Shown here in pieces: positions 52,422 through 61,565 of a stretch of DNA of 64,000 bases (positions are counted from its first letter, which is position 1; each line of letters starts with the position of its first letter). Location: the NCBI RefSeq assembly GCF_900096565.1, contig NZ_FMYP01000007.1:27627-91626 (forward strand), written 5' to 3'. Source of the stretch: Williamwhitmania taraxaci. Its GTDB lineage: Bacteria > Bacteroidota > Bacteroidia > Bacteroidales > Williamwhitmaniaceae. Under the pieces are notes generated by a model. It saw only the letters and a list, made by a program, of their open reading frames with translations, searched no databases and had not been told where the DNA came from. The translations under genes and the position numbers were made by a program.

Positions 52422-53594
52422 ATGATAGGGAACACCATTCTACGGGTAGCCCGACGCGAGGTAAGAAGGATGTTATCGAATAAGATATACATCATTATTA
52501 CGCTGCTGCTACCACTTTTTACCTTTTACCTTTTCGCCTCGCTATTTAATGAAGGCGTTGCAAGAAAGTTACCCGTAGTTCTTGTGGATCAGGACCATTC
52601 GCAACTTTCGCGCAAGCTGGTTCGAAACATTACAGCAACCCCATCGGTAGCTATTATTAAAGAAGTTGAGAGCCTAAACCAAGCCAAATCGCTAATTGAA
52701 GCGTGGGAATGCTACGCAGTAGTCTATATTCCGCCTCAATTCGAGAAAAACACCTATCGGGGCGATGCTCCTGGGGTGGTTCTATACTACAACAACATCA
52801 ATCTGGCGGCGGGCAGCTCTATTTCGAAAGAAATTCGAATGGCAGTAGGAACTCTTAGCGCACAAATAAAAGTAGTGGGTAAAATGCAGGCAGGCGAAAT
52901 GCTTCAGCAGGCAAAAGAATCATCGGGTCCGGTTACACTCGACACCCATGTGCTTTATAATCCATTTGTGAGCTACGAGTACTTCATTACCACCTCCATG
53001 CTGCCGATAATGCTCCAGATGTTTGTTCTCCTGATGACAATTTATGCCATTGGTGTTGAGCTTAAGGAGCATACAGCCGGGGAATGGTTGGACATGGCCG
53101 GAGGTAAAGCGTGGGTGGCAATTACTGGAAAACTCCTCCCCTACACCATCCTTTTTGGGGCCGTGGCCATTTTTATGAACATGCTTATTTTTCGGTATTT
53201 TCAGACGCCACTCAAAGGCGGAACATTTACGATATTTATAGCAACACTCCTCTTTGTAGTGGCTTATCAGGCTGTTGGGATACTATTCATAAGCCTTCGG
53301 GCCAATATGCGCGAATCCTTGAGCTTTGGAATGGCATACTCCTCATTAGCATTTTCGCTTTGCGGCCTAGCCTTTCCAATCATGGCTATGCCGTTGGCCG
53401 TACGATTTTTCGCCTATATGTTTCCCTTTACTCACTACCTAAGGATATTCATTGATCAGGGAGTGAAAGGAATCCCCCTTTACTATTCCACCTCCAGCTT
53501 AGTGGCACTCATCCTTTTTATTGCGATTCCTTCATTGGCAATTTTCAGGCTAAAAAAAGCGATGAAGAATGAGGAAATGTGGGGAAAACACTAA
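52422..53594 (+). CDS. ABC-2 type permease, first copy
   Basis: A 390-residue inner-membrane protein of the YhhJ/YbhR type. One N-terminal helix (IIITLLLPLFTFYLFASLF), a large periplasmic domain (about 40-180, PVVLVDQDHSQLSRKLVRN), then five C-terminal helices. It should form the pore with the next gene product. No ATP-binding subunit is encoded in this operon. Starts 4 bp after the adaptor gene. Confidence 0.88.
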   Translation: MIGNTILRVARREVRRMLSNKIYIIITLLLPLFTFYLFASLFNEGVARKLPVVLVDQDHSQLSRKLVRNITATPSVAIIKEVESLNQAKSLIEAWECYAVVYIPPQFEKNTYRGDAPGVVLYYNNINLAAGSSISKEIRMAVGTLSAQIKVVGKMQAGEMLQQAKESSGPVTLDTHVLYNPFVSYEYFITTSMLPIMLQMFVLLMTIYAIGVELKEHTAGEWLDMAGGKAWVAITGKLLPYTILFGAVAIFMNMLIFRYFQTPLKGGTFTIFIATLLFVVAYQAVGILFISLRANMRESLSFGMAYSSLAFSLCGLAFPIMAMPLAVRFFAYMFPFTHYLRIFIDQGVKGIPLYYSTSSLVALILFIAIPSLAIFRLKKAMKNEEMWGKH

Positions 53595-54820
53595 TCAATC
53601 GTATGAAAAGATTTCATAAAATATATAAGGGTTTCGACCATCTGGCATTCTTTTACCGAGAAGAATTCAAGAATATTTTCTCGGATGCCGGTGTTCTGCT
53701 CATCTTTGTCGGAGCCGTATTAATCTATCCGGTTCTATATGGCTATGTTTACGCCAAGGAGGTAGTTAAAGAGGTTCCTGTAGCGTTGGTCGATCAGAGC
53801 AAAACATCGGAAAGCCGACTGCTTGCGCGAATGGTAGACGCATCCGAATTTATTAGGCTAGCCGAAAAACCGAACAGCCTTGCCGAGGCCGAAAATCTTT
53901 TCTATCAGGGAAAAGTGCATGGAGTAATCGTTATTCCCTCGGAATTTTCGAAGGATATCCTAAGCGGGAGACAGACCCGTGTTTCGGTATACTGCGATGC
54001 GGCATACTTTCTATACTACAAGCAGGTATTTAAGGGAGCATCATTCGCTGTGGGCACCTATAGCGCAGGCGTGGAGATAAAGAAATTGATGGCAAAGGGA
54101 GTGCCAGTAGACCAAGCCATGAACAAACGAGAGCCGATTCCGGTTATTACCAATGCACTCTACAACCCCTCCGAAGGATATGCGAGTTACGTTATGCTTG
54201 GAGTGCTTGCCCTTGTTCTTCAGCAAACATTACTCATAGGAATTGGAATGCTGGGGGGCACTACACGTGAACGGAAACGCTTTCACTTCTTAATACCGGT
54301 GGGCAACAAAAAGGGGGGATCTATTCCTATCGTTCTTGGGAAAGCGGCGGCATACCTCACTATTTACATTGCCAATGCCATATATGCGTTAGGGATAATG
54401 CCCAAGGTGTTTAACTACGCACATAGGGCCGACATATTCAGCATGATCCTTTTCCTGCTCCCATTTCTACTATCTATCATCTTTTTAGCCATGGCACTTT
54501 CCTCACTATACAAGAATAGAGAGCACTCCATGTTGATACTCGTATTTACCTCCATTCCCTTTATCTTTTTCACCGGAATTTCGTGGCCATACGAAGCCCT
54601 ACCCATATGGATAAAGGCCATTGCGCAATTTATCCCAAGCACACCGGGAGTTAGAGGAATTTTAAAACTCAACTTAATGGGGGCTCCTTTTTCGAGCGTG
54701 TTAAAGGACTGGATTCATCTCTGGATACTAACAATAGGCTACTTTACCTTTGCCTGCTTCATGACCAAGCGCTTTATAAAGCGACGACAGCTTGAAATGG
54801 ATAATACAACAGAAGAGTAA
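53579..54820 (+). CDS. ABC-2 type permease, second copy
   Basis: A 413-residue paralogue of the preceding gene with the same plan: N-terminal helix (GVLLIFVGAVLIYPVLYGYVY), periplasmic domain with PVALVDQSKTSESRLLARM, and five C-terminal helices. The start at 53579 overlaps the previous gene by 16 bp; an ATG at 53603 is also possible. Two paralogous half-transporters probably pair as a heterodimer. It closes the efflux operon at a terminator. Confidence 0.88.
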   Translation: MGKTLINRMKRFHKIYKGFDHLAFFYREEFKNIFSDAGVLLIFVGAVLIYPVLYGYVYAKEVVKEVPVALVDQSKTSESRLLARMVDASEFIRLAEKPNSLAEAENLFYQGKVHGVIVIPSEFSKDILSGRQTRVSVYCDAAYFLYYKQVFKGASFAVGTYSAGVEIKKLMAKGVPVDQAMNKREPIPVITNALYNPSEGYASYVMLGVLALVLQQTLLIGIGMLGGTTRERKRFHFLIPVGNKKGGSIPIVLGKAAAYLTIYIANAIYALGIMPKVFNYAHRADIFSMILFLLPFLLSIIFLAMALSSLYKNREHSMLILVFTSIPFIFFTGISWPYEALPIWIKAIAQFIPSTPGVRGILKLNLMGAPFSSVLKDWIHLWILTIGYFTFACFMTKRFIKRRQLEMDNTTEE

Positions 54821-54823
54821 GCA

Positions 54824-54865
54824 AAAAAAAGAAGACTAAACCCCACAAGTTTAGTCTTCTCTTTT
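54824..54865. terminator. terminator of the efflux operon
   Basis: GAAGACTAAA (54831-54840) pairs with TTTAGTCTTC (54850-54859) around CCCCACAAG, with A- and T-tracts on the outside. It may also end the convergent gene that follows. Confidence 0.9.
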
Positions 54866-54878
54866 TGGGAAAGCATAT

Positions 54879-55433
54879 TTATTTCCAGGATACAGAGAAT
54901 ACAGTTTCCGAAGCTCCCTTGGTAAGGGATTTGGGTATCTCTACTTTTATGCCAGTACATCCCGATATTTCAAGTGCTCGCTCCATCCAACCTCCAATTC
55001 GATGCTCAATAACCGGATGCGAAAGCGGCATTTTCTTTATTATTACCTCAACAGATTTGCTCTTGAAATTTGTAGCCACAAGTTCTGAAGGCTGATAGTA
55101 AGCGGCAAAAACACGACTTGCTCGCTCAATAATATGGCCTGGCGTAGCAAACTTAACATACAGCTTATAAACACCAGTCAATGCCACTTCAGCGCTATAC
55201 CGCCCACATGCCCAAGCTCCCTTCTCTGTGTCTTGAAAAAACAGTTCTCCAATACGAGCTGTTGGAAAAATTGCGGCTTCGCGCATGGGATACCACTCTG
55301 ATACATTTACCCCATCCTTTATCAGATTAAAACTGGCTAATGGCAAACTACTAAGCCACTCATTGTAACGAGCGGGGTATTGTTTGCGAACAAAATCGCT
55401 AATTGACTTTACGGCAGTTCCTTTAATTTGCAT
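54879..55433 (-). CDS. hypothetical protein, possible V4R/TIGR02265-like sensor domain
   Basis: A 184-residue soluble protein that I cannot assign with confidence. Features such as MQIKGTAVKSISDFV at the start, WYPMREAAI near 45, a helix-strand pattern around YKLYVKFATPGHIIERASRVFAAYYQP (in part) and a C-terminal EVIIKKMPLSHP segment recall small-molecule-binding domains of the TIGR02265/V4R type. I start it at 55433 (MQIKG). It is convergent with the efflux operon and divergent from the chemoreceptor gene, so it could be a partner of either; this is a guess. Confidence 0.5.
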   Translation of the reverse strand: MQIKGTAVKSISDFVRKQYPARYNEWLSSLPLASFNLIKDGVNVSEWYPMREAAIFPTARIGELFFQDTEKGAWACGRYSAEVALTGVYKLYVKFATPGHIIERASRVFAAYYQPSELVATNFKSKSVEVIIKKMPLSHPVIEHRIGGWMERALEISGCTGIKVEIPKSLTKGASETVFSVSWK

Positions 55434-55893
55434 GGTCATAACGGGGATTCTTTGGTTGGTTGTTGAGGCTTATTGGTGTATTTATCATATAGATTACGAC
55501 TCCGAAACAAAAACAAATTATGGAAAATTGGTGACAATTGCAACTTTTTTCCCATTCATTTCTATTCGCATGAATCAACCGTTTTAGTGTAAGCATATAT
55601 GAAGGATGTGGAAATATTAAAACCAACTTTAAATAATCACGAAAATTGTTGTATTTATGCAGGGGCATCATGAAGAATGGCGCTAAAACTTTAGCAAAGA
55701 AAGTAGAAAACAAAAAGAGTTCTAATCACTAAAAGAGCCAAGCCAACCTCCAATCGAACGCTACCTTATGATTCGAGGCACAGTTAAAACTAGAATAACC
55801 ACAGAATAAATGCAAACTTGTTTAAACACTAAAAACAAAAGCCACACATCAACGTATGAGTTTAGACAACTTAGTAAAAAAAACTCTCCCTAT
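55434..55893. other. intergenic region before the chemoreceptor gene
   Basis: No gene, RNA or clear TAnnTTTG box is seen. Reading frames on the minus strand here have no recognisable domain. In-frame codons from 55810 to 55893 before the chemoreceptor start are judged noncoding or an optional N-terminal extension. Confidence 0.35.
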
Positions 55894-57780
55894 ATGAAGA
55901 TTTCTAACATGAAGCTACGGACCAAGATGTTTGTTCTCCTAATCGGAGTTTCTACTCTGATTTATGTTTCCGTTTTTAGTTACCTAATCGTATCTATGAA
56001 GAACGAAACCATCAGAGAGGCAAAAGAGTTGGTAAGCAAAGCAATTATTGAGAGTGGCAAAAGCGTTCAAGATCAGTTAAACAACGACCTAATGGTTACC
56101 CAAACATTAGCTAACTCATTTGATCGCTTTTTAGAACTTCCAGTAGCGCAGCGTGAATCCATCCATAGCAAAATGATTTACGACGTACTGGTTAAGACAC
56201 CAAAGTTCAACGCGCTGTGGTTAAACTATGATCTGGCAGATTACAGCCCTAACTCAAAAGTAATTGGTCGTGTTCGATTCAACTACTATAGAGATGGAAA
56301 CAACATTCTATTTAAACACGACACAGCCAGCATTACAAACCTGTCGGCAAATAGCCTCTGGAATTTAAGAGATGGTAGTCGAACATCGGTGCTGGAGCCC
56401 TATTTCTACGCGTATAGAAAAGGTATGGATAAGCGCGTGATGATGACGAGCATAGTTAGCCCTATAGTTTATAAAAATAAGTTTGTAGGAACGGTTGGCT
56501 GCGATATTATTCTTGATGAGCTACAACAGCGAATTCAAAACCTAAAGCTATTCAACAACAGCTACGCCTACCTCGTTTCCAACGAAGGAGTATATGTATC
56601 GCATCCAGATACCTCTGTTTTAGCAAAAAAGTTTTCGGAGATAAACGCTATTGAAGATAAACAATACGATATATCTGGCAAAATCAAGCGTGGTGAATCA
56701 TTCAACTTTACCGCAGGCCATACCGATACCGGGAAAGAGGTAATGGTGTATATGGTTCCTATTGAGGTGAAAAATTCGGGAACACCTTGGAGCTTGGGCG
56801 TGATCGTTCATATTGAAGATATACTTAAAACCTCCAATGCAGCCATTGGATGGATCATTGTTATTGGAATAATAGGCTTGTTACTTATGGCAATTATTAC
56901 CGCAACCTTTGCCAACCAAATTGCCACACGTATTGATAAAGGTGTAGGGTTTGCGCGCAAGATAAGCGAAGGAAACCTGAACATAAAGATTGAAGATAAT
57001 AGCCATGATGAGATTGGTAATTTGGCTCAATCGCTTACCGCTATGGCAGGTCGATTGCTGGAGTTGATAAGCAGAATAAAGGAAGCAACCGACGATATTA
57101 CCATTGCAGGAACATCGATGAGCAATAGCTCGGAAAAACTAAATTCGGGTGCAGCAAGCATTATAGACTCCACCGCAAAGGTTAACGATGCCGTATCAAC
57201 CGTTTCGGGCTCCATTGAGGTAAGCAATCGCTCGGCTCAAAGGGCAAGGGAGATATCGCTTCAGGCCGTGAAGTCGATAGATAAGGGCAGCTTAATTTCA
57301 GAGAAAGCAACCAAAGCAATGGAGCAAGTTGCCGAGAAAATTCAAATTGTAAACGACATAGCATTCCAAACCAACCTACTTGCGCTTAATGCAGCGGTGG
57401 AAGCCGCACGCGCCGGTGAACATGGAAAGGGATTTGCAGTGGTGGCAGCCGAAGTGCGTAGGCTCGCAGAACGCTCCAAAGAAGCAGCGAGCGAAATTGT
57501 TCAACTCTCGAAGCTGAGCATGGTTACTATAAATGAAGTAAGGGAAGTAATGCAGATATTGGTCCCCGAGATAAGCAAAACGGCCGAACTGATTTCGGAA
57601 ATTGCCGAAAAAAATAACCAGCAGATGGACGAAGTAAACAGCATACGCCAAACCATTGCACGACTGGACAGCATTAGCCACGAAAATAGCCAATCGGCCG
57701 AAGAGGTTGCCACCTCATCGGAGCGGATGAAGGAGCTATCGGCGAACCTTCAGGATTCAGTTGAGTTTTTCAATACATAG
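55894..57780 (+). CDS. methyl-accepting chemotaxis protein with Cache sensor
   Basis: A chemoreceptor-like signalling protein of about 628 residues from the ATG at 55894 ([12 protein letters not shown]); starts at 55810 and 55909 are alternatives. A first helix ([21 protein letters not shown]) and a large dCache-type periplasmic sensor (about 55-310, with [32 protein letters not shown]) lead to a second helix, a HAMP domain and a coiled-coil MA domain with the conserved hairpin [21 protein letters not shown] near 523. The sensed ligand is unknown. No cheA or cheW is adjacent. Confidence 0.92.
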   Translation: MKISNMKLRTKMFVLLIGVSTLIYVSVFSYLIVSMKNETIREAKELVSKAIIESGKSVQDQLNNDLMVTQTLANSFDRFLELPVAQRESIHSKMIYDVLVKTPKFNALWLNYDLADYSPNSKVIGRVRFNYYRDGNNILFKHDTASITNLSANSLWNLRDGSRTSVLEPYFYAYRKGMDKRVMMTSIVSPIVYKNKFVGTVGCDIILDELQQRIQNLKLFNNSYAYLVSNEGVYVSHPDTSVLAKKFSEINAIEDKQYDISGKIKRGESFNFTAGHTDTGKEVMVYMVPIEVKNSGTPWSLGVIVHIEDILKTSNAAIGWIIVIGIIGLLLMAIITATFANQIATRIDKGVGFARKISEGNLNIKIEDNSHDEIGNLAQSLTAMAGRLLELISRIKEATDDITIAGTSMSNSSEKLNSGAASIIDSTAKVNDAVSTVSGSIEVSNRSAQRAREISLQAVKSIDKGSLISEKATKAMEQVAEKIQIVNDIAFQTNLLALNAAVEAARAGEHGKGFAVVAAEVRRLAERSKEAASEIVQLSKLSMVTINEVREVMQILVPEISKTAELISEIAEKNNQQMDEVNSIRQTIARLDSISHENSQSAEEVATSSERMKELSANLQDSVEFFNT

Positions 57781-57799
57781 AATAGCTGAATTTTCAAGG

Positions 57800-57834
57800 T
57801 AACAAGGGAGGTCGAAGTTGATCTCCCTTGTTGC
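57800..57834 (+). terminator. terminator after the chemoreceptor gene
   Basis: AACAAGGGAG (57801-57810) pairs with CTCCCTTGTT (57823-57832) around a 12-base loop. The tail has only a few T's, so efficiency is uncertain. Confidence 0.7.
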
Positions 57835-57905
57835 ATTTTACACAGGGCAATTCGCTTCATGCTCAACAACAGCCCCAAATGCAACACTCCAAGCCCTCAA
57901 TTTGC

Positions 57906-57913
57906 TATATTTG
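57906..57913 (+). promoter_or_regulatory. -7 box upstream of the FMN riboswitch
   Basis: TATATTTG matches TAnnTTTG and lies 18 bp before the first base of the riboswitch, as expected for a leader transcript. No -33 TTG is clear. Confidence 0.55.
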
Positions 57914-57930
57914 CCTTCATAAATGGCCGA

Positions 57931-58056
57931 CTTCAGGGCGAGGTGCAACTCCTCACCGGCGGTAATTCCCACAAGGAAAGCCCGCGAGCGTTGAATTATC
58001 CTCAACGCAGATTTGGTGCAACTCCAAAGCCGACGGTATAGTCCGGATGAAAGAAG
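57931..58056 (+). promoter_or_regulatory. FMN riboswitch (RFN element)
   Basis: All RFN landmarks are present in order: CTTCAGGGCGAGGTGCAACT, CTCACCGGCGGTAATTCCC, the GCCCGCGAGCG turn, a variable hairpin (GCGTTGA/TCAACGC), GATTTGGTGCAACTCCAAAG, CCGACGGTATAGTCCGGATG and a final GAAAGAAG. It should repress the ribB gene when FMN is plentiful. About 90 bp separate it from the ribB start. They include GCAGCAA pairing with TTGCTGC but no poly-T, so control of translation is more likely than transcription termination. Confidence 0.96.
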
Positions 58057-58145
58057 TAAAGCCGCAGCAAACTGCTAGCCCATTGTGGGGCCATGCCTTG
58101 CTGCAATTACATTGCCCTGAATACGCACAATCTAAACTAGGGCAA

Positions 58146-58790
58146 ATGAGCAATCTACTAAACACATTCGGCAACACATTTCAAGAGCGAGTTTCGCGCG
58201 CAATTCAAGACCTAGCCTCCGGCAAAGGAGTATTGTTGGTGGACGACGAAAACCGCGAAAACGAGGGCGATATAATTTTTGCAGCCGAGAATTTAACGGT
58301 TTCCGGCATGGCCATGATGATTCGCGAGTGCAGCGGAATTGTATGCCTTTGTATAACTGAAGAGCGAGCCAAACAGCTAGAGCTCCCCCCAATGGTAGCT
58401 AATAACAACAGCCAATTCCAAACCGCGTTTACCACAACTATTGAAGCCGCTGTGGGTGTTACCACCGGCGTATCGGCCACCGATAGGCTTACCACCATTC
58501 GGGCCGCCATTGCCCACAACGCCAAACCCGCCGATCTCGCGCGCCCCGGCCATGTGTTCCCGCTGGTTGCCCGCACCGAGGGCGTATTTGCCCGCCGTGG
58601 CCACACCGAGGGCAGCGTTGACCTTGCCGTTCTTGCCGGATTCCAACCCTTCGCGGTGCTGTGCGAGCTTACCAACGAGGATGGATCCATGGCTAAGCTA
58701 CCCACAATCGTAGAGTTTGCACAGAAACACGACATGTGCGTGCTATCTATTGAAGATATTTACCAGTATAGGGTAAAAAGTGAAAGGTGA
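58146..58790 (+). CDS. ribB: 3,4-dihydroxy-2-butanone-4-phosphate synthase
   Basis: A 214-residue stand-alone RibB that makes the four-carbon precursor of riboflavin from ribulose 5-phosphate. The diagnostic [14 protein letters not shown] is near residue 35-48. [16 protein letters not shown] and [11 protein letters not shown] follow. There is no fused RibA domain. I chose the ATG at 58146 (MSNLLNTFG), in line with E. coli RibB; the frame stays open back into the riboswitch. The last codons (VKSER) and the stop lie inside a heptamer tandem repeat. Confidence 0.95.
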   Translation: MSNLLNTFGNTFQERVSRAIQDLASGKGVLLVDDENRENEGDIIFAAENLTVSGMAMMIRECSGIVCLCITEERAKQLELPPMVANNNSQFQTAFTTTIEAAVGVTTGVSATDRLTTIRAAIAHNAKPADLARPGHVFPLVARTEGVFARRGHTEGSVDLAVLAGFQPFAVLCELTNEDGSMAKLPTIVEFAQKHDMCVLSIEDIYQYRVKSER

Positions 58791-58807
58791 AAAGTGAAAG
58801 GTGAAAA
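58773..58807. repeat. heptamer tandem repeat across the ribB stop codon
   Basis: Five 7-bp units of the type GTGAAAR (first unit GTAAAAA) run 58773-58779, 58780-58786, 58787-58793, 58794-58800 and 58801-58807. The ribB stop TGA at 58788-58790 is inside the third unit. Confidence 0.9.
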
Positions 58808-58873
58808 GACGGATAGGTGTGGATTTGCAAGTAAAAGGCATTGAGCGCGGTTCCATTACATAATTTTAGAAAA

Positions 58874-58906
58874 CAGAAGCGCGGTCAATTTGGCTGCGCT
58901 TTTTAA
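58874..58906 (+). terminator. probable terminator downstream of ribB
   Basis: AGCGC (58878-58882) pairs with GCGCT (58896-58900), followed by five T's. The stem is short. Confidence 0.6.
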
Positions 58907-58913
58907 TGCAGGG

Positions 58914-59003
58914 GTGAAAGGTAAAAGTGAAAAGTGAAAAGTGAAAGGTGAAAGGTGAAAAGACGGAAGACGGAAGACGGAAGTCAGAAGACCGAAGACC
59001 GAA
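58914..59003. repeat. heptamer tandem repeats, two motif types in series
   Basis: About seven GTGAAAR units (one of 6 bp, GTAAAA) at 58914-58961 are followed in phase by three GACGGAA, one GTCAGAA and two GACCGAA units at 58962-59003. The GTGAAAR type is the same as in the ribB stop-codon repeat. Near 19850-20000, minus-strand GACGGAAG motifs recur in looser form. Confidence 0.85.
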
Positions 59004-59022
59004 GTTGGCGCGGCGCTGCAGG

Positions 59023-59606
59023 CTGGCGCAGCTGTTCTCGGAACAAGTTTCACTCCATGCAGGCTGCATGAACTTTTCACGGTAGAGTTTTTACTCCCTG
59101 CATGCTTGCATAACTCTTCCCTCTAGATGTTTTTGCTGCTGCACCCTTGCGCAACTGTTCTCGGAACAAGTTTGACTCCCTGCATGCTTGCGCAGCTGTT
59201 CTCGGAACAAGTTTTACTCCATGCAGGCTGCATGAACTTTTCACGGTAGAAGTTTTGCTCCCTGCATGCTTGCGCAACTCTTCCTTCTGGATGTTTTTGC
59301 TGCTGCACCCTTGCGCAACTGTTCTCGGAACAAGTTTGACTCCCTGCATGCTTGCGCAGCTGTTCTCGGAACAAGTTTTACTCCATGCAGGCTGCATGAA
59401 CTTTTCACGGTAGAGTTTTTACTCCCTGCATGCTTGCGCAACTCTTCCCTCTAGATGTTTTTGCTGCTGCAGGCTGCATGAACTTTTCACGGTAGAGTTT
59501 TTACTCCCTTCATGCTTGCGCAACTCTTCCCTCTGGATGTTTTTGCTGCTGCAGGCTTGCGCAACTCTTCTCGGAACAAGTTTTACTCCCTGCATGCTTG
59601 CGCAGC
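59023..59606. repeat. mosaic tandem array, units about 37-45 bp, three unit types
   Basis: About 14-15 units share a frame (CTCCcTGCATGCTTGCGCA or CTGCAggcTgC) but carry one of three inner words: GTTCTCGGAACAAGTTT, GAACTTTTCACGGTAGAG or CTCTTCCCTCTGGATGTTTT. A 164-bp higher-order block (order 1-1-2-3) is repeated from 59139 and from 59303. The first word contains the inverted repeat TGTTC-TCG-GAACA. Long reading frames here on both strands are a by-product of the periodicity. Confidence 0.9.
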
Positions 59607-59639
59607 AGCGCACCCAGCAGACCGAAGCTAACATAAAAG

Positions 59640-59775
59640 GGTTAGGCCAGAGGCCTAAAATATCAATAGCCCCGGGTTCACCAGCTTTCAGGCTGGTCAC
59701 CCGGGGTAAATCCAACCAAACGAGTGGCGGCGCGAACCACACTCCTACAATGCGTGTAGCCCTATTGCGCCGCCC
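59640..59775. repeat. hairpin-rich element, possible dispersed repeat
   Basis: Three inverted repeats follow one another: TAGGCC/GGCCTA near 59643-59658, CCCCGGGT...ACCAGC with GCTGGT...ACCCGGGG at 59670-59706, and GGCGGCGC (59726-59733) with GCGCCGCC (59767-59774). The text around 'AATAGCCCCGGGTTCACC' resembles intergenic repeats I recall from other Bacteroidales, but I could not search. Confidence 0.55.
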
Positions 59776-59885
59776 TGATCTATCACTCCCCAAATGCGCC
59801 TCTATCTCTATTCTATCATATAATTTAAACCTAACCCCTGAATTGTAGAAGAAATGGTTACTTTTATTCCACTAATTCTACAACT

Positions 59886-60788
59886 ATGAACTACCGCACT
59901 TTATCAACCCTGTTAGTATTTTCCCTATTAATTCTAGCATCGTGCAGCTCGAATCAAAGAAGCTACGAACCCACTGTGGAAATGGATGTCGACTCTACTG
60001 ATACTGCTTCGGCACAAGAGTTAAAACTCAACACCAAAACACCCGAAGGCCGTAAGTTTATCCGCACTGCCGATGTAAGGTTTGAGGTGAAGAACGTAAT
60101 GAGCGCAACCGAGCAAATTGAAGATATTGCTACCAACTACGGTGGATTTATCACCTACTCCAACCTCGAAAATAGCCAGGAGAACAGCGAATCGACCAAG
60201 ATTAGCCGCGACTCCATACTCGTTACACGCCAAGTGGTGGTTCAAAACAGCATGGTGCTGCGCGTGCCCAACGAAAGGCTGGACAGCTTGGTTCGACAGT
60301 TCAACAAGCTAATAACCTACCTCGATTACCGCATTATTAAGATGGACGACGTTACGCTACAGTTTGTAGCCAACCGGATGAAATCGCAGCGCCTAAACAC
60401 CTACAACAATCGCCAAGCAGCCCACATAGACAATCGTGGCAAGAAGTTGGGCGAATCCAGCAACGCCGAAGATAGAATGCTGGACAGGCAGCTCCAGTCC
60501 GATGAGGTAAGCGTGCATACGATGTCGCTGAAAGATCAGGTAAACTACTGCACCATAAACCTCACCATTTACCAAGAAGCCATTGTAATAAAATCGATAC
60601 AGCCCAACTTCAATTACGTTGCCGCCAGCAAACCCAACATCCTCTCGCGCATTGGCGACGCACTTATTCAGGGATGGTGGATACTGGAAGAGATAATCGT
60701 GTTTCTGGTTAAGATTTGGGGCGTGCTGCTAGTGATGGGCGCAATAGCATTCTTGGTAATATACTTGAAAAGGAAATATAGGAAATAA
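59886..60788 (+). CDS. DUF4349 domain lipoprotein
   Basis: A 300-residue lipoprotein: leader ending in the lipobox LILASC (Cys at about 20), then a DUF4349 domain (RKFIRTADVRFEVKNVMSATEQIEDIATNYGGFITYSN in parts, 57-95), a helical middle, and two hydrophobic C-terminal helices (about 253-292) followed by KRKYRK. DUF4349 proteins are envelope proteins of unknown function. It has no close same-strand neighbour, and the next gene is convergent. Confidence 0.88.
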   Translation: MNYRTLSTLLVFSLLILASCSSNQRSYEPTVEMDVDSTDTASAQELKLNTKTPEGRKFIRTADVRFEVKNVMSATEQIEDIATNYGGFITYSNLENSQENSESTKISRDSILVTRQVVVQNSMVLRVPNERLDSLVRQFNKLITYLDYRIIKMDDVTLQFVANRMKSQRLNTYNNRQAAHIDNRGKKLGESSNAEDRMLDRQLQSDEVSVHTMSLKDQVNYCTINLTIYQEAIVIKSIQPNFNYVAASKPNILSRIGDALIQGWWILEEIIVFLVKIWGVLLVMGAIAFLVIYLKRKYRK

Positions 60789-60824
60789 GCATAAAGACGG
60801 GTGAAAGAAAAGAGGGGCGCAGCA

Positions 60825-61565
60825 TTACGTCCCCATCACCTCTTTCACCAGCTGCGGCAGCACCTCCCCCGCCTTGCCGCCAATAAAGATATCGGTATAC
60901 CGATGGGTAAAGGCTGAGGACTCTAGGTTAATCTCAATGATTTTGGCCCCATGCTGCTTAGCAATGGAGACCATGGTAGCGGCAGGGTAAACTTCTCCTG
61001 TTGTGCCAACCACCACCATCACCTGTGCATTTTCGGAGGCCTCCACCGATCCGGCGTAGGCCTGCTCGGGTATTCCCTCCTCAAAAAAGACAAAATTGGG
61101 CTTAAGGAGTGCGCCGCACTTGGTGCAGAGTGGTGGCAACACTTCGAGGCTAATCTCGCCAATACGATAATGGGCATGGCAGCGGGTGCAAACCAGCGTA
61201 TGGGAGTTGCCATGGAACTCAAAGATGCGACTACTGCCGGCCTCCTGGTGAAGGTTGTCGATGTTCTGGGTAATAATGCTCTTCAAATATCCGGCGGCCT
61301 CCAGCTGCGCCAGCGCAAGGTGGGCAGCGTTGGGCTTGGCCTTGCCAAAGAAATCGTAGAATATCTCCCGGATGGCCTGCCACGACACCTCGGGATGGGC
61401 GTAAAAGTAGCTTAGCTCGAGCACCTTCGGATCGTAACGGTTCCAAATGCCCTTTTCGCCGCGAAAGGGGGGAATGCCACTTTCGGCAGAGATGCCTGCG
61501 CCAGTAAAAGCAACGGTATAGGACGATTGGCGAATGGCTTGTGCGGCTTGCTCTATTGCATTCAT
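60825..61565 (-). CDS. cobB: NAD-dependent protein deacylase (sirtuin)
   Basis: A 246-residue Sir2-family enzyme that removes acyl groups from lysines using NAD. Motifs are GAGISAESGIPPFRG near 22-36, TQNIDNLHQEAG near 98, catalytic His in EFHGNSH near 116, and four zinc cysteines in CTRC and CTKC. VVVGTTGEVYPAA and INLE complete the Rossmann part. I use the ATG at 61565 (MNAIEQA); the TTG at 61574 is unlikely. It stands alone. Confidence 0.95.
   Translation of the reverse strand: MNAIEQAAQAIRQSSYTVAFTGAGISAESGIPPFRGEKGIWNRYDPKVLELSYFYAHPEVSWQAIREIFYDFFGKAKPNAAHLALAQLEAAGYLKSIITQNIDNLHQEAGSSRIFEFHGNSHTLVCTRCHAHYRIGEISLEVLPPLCTKCGALLKPNFVFFEEGIPEQAYAGSVEASENAQVMVVVGTTGEVYPAATMVSIAKQHGAKIIEINLESSAFTHRYTDIFIGGKAGEVLPQLVKEVMGT

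Noticed and set aside
55423..55713. Minus-strand frame of 96 residues upstream of the hypothetical gene
   Set aside because: No recognisable domain, poor start context, and it overlaps the probable promoter region of the chemoreceptor gene.
59077..59793. Overlapping reading frames on both strands in the mosaic array
   Set aside because: They only translate the tandem units and several overlap in different frames. No frame has a promoter, start context or known domain.
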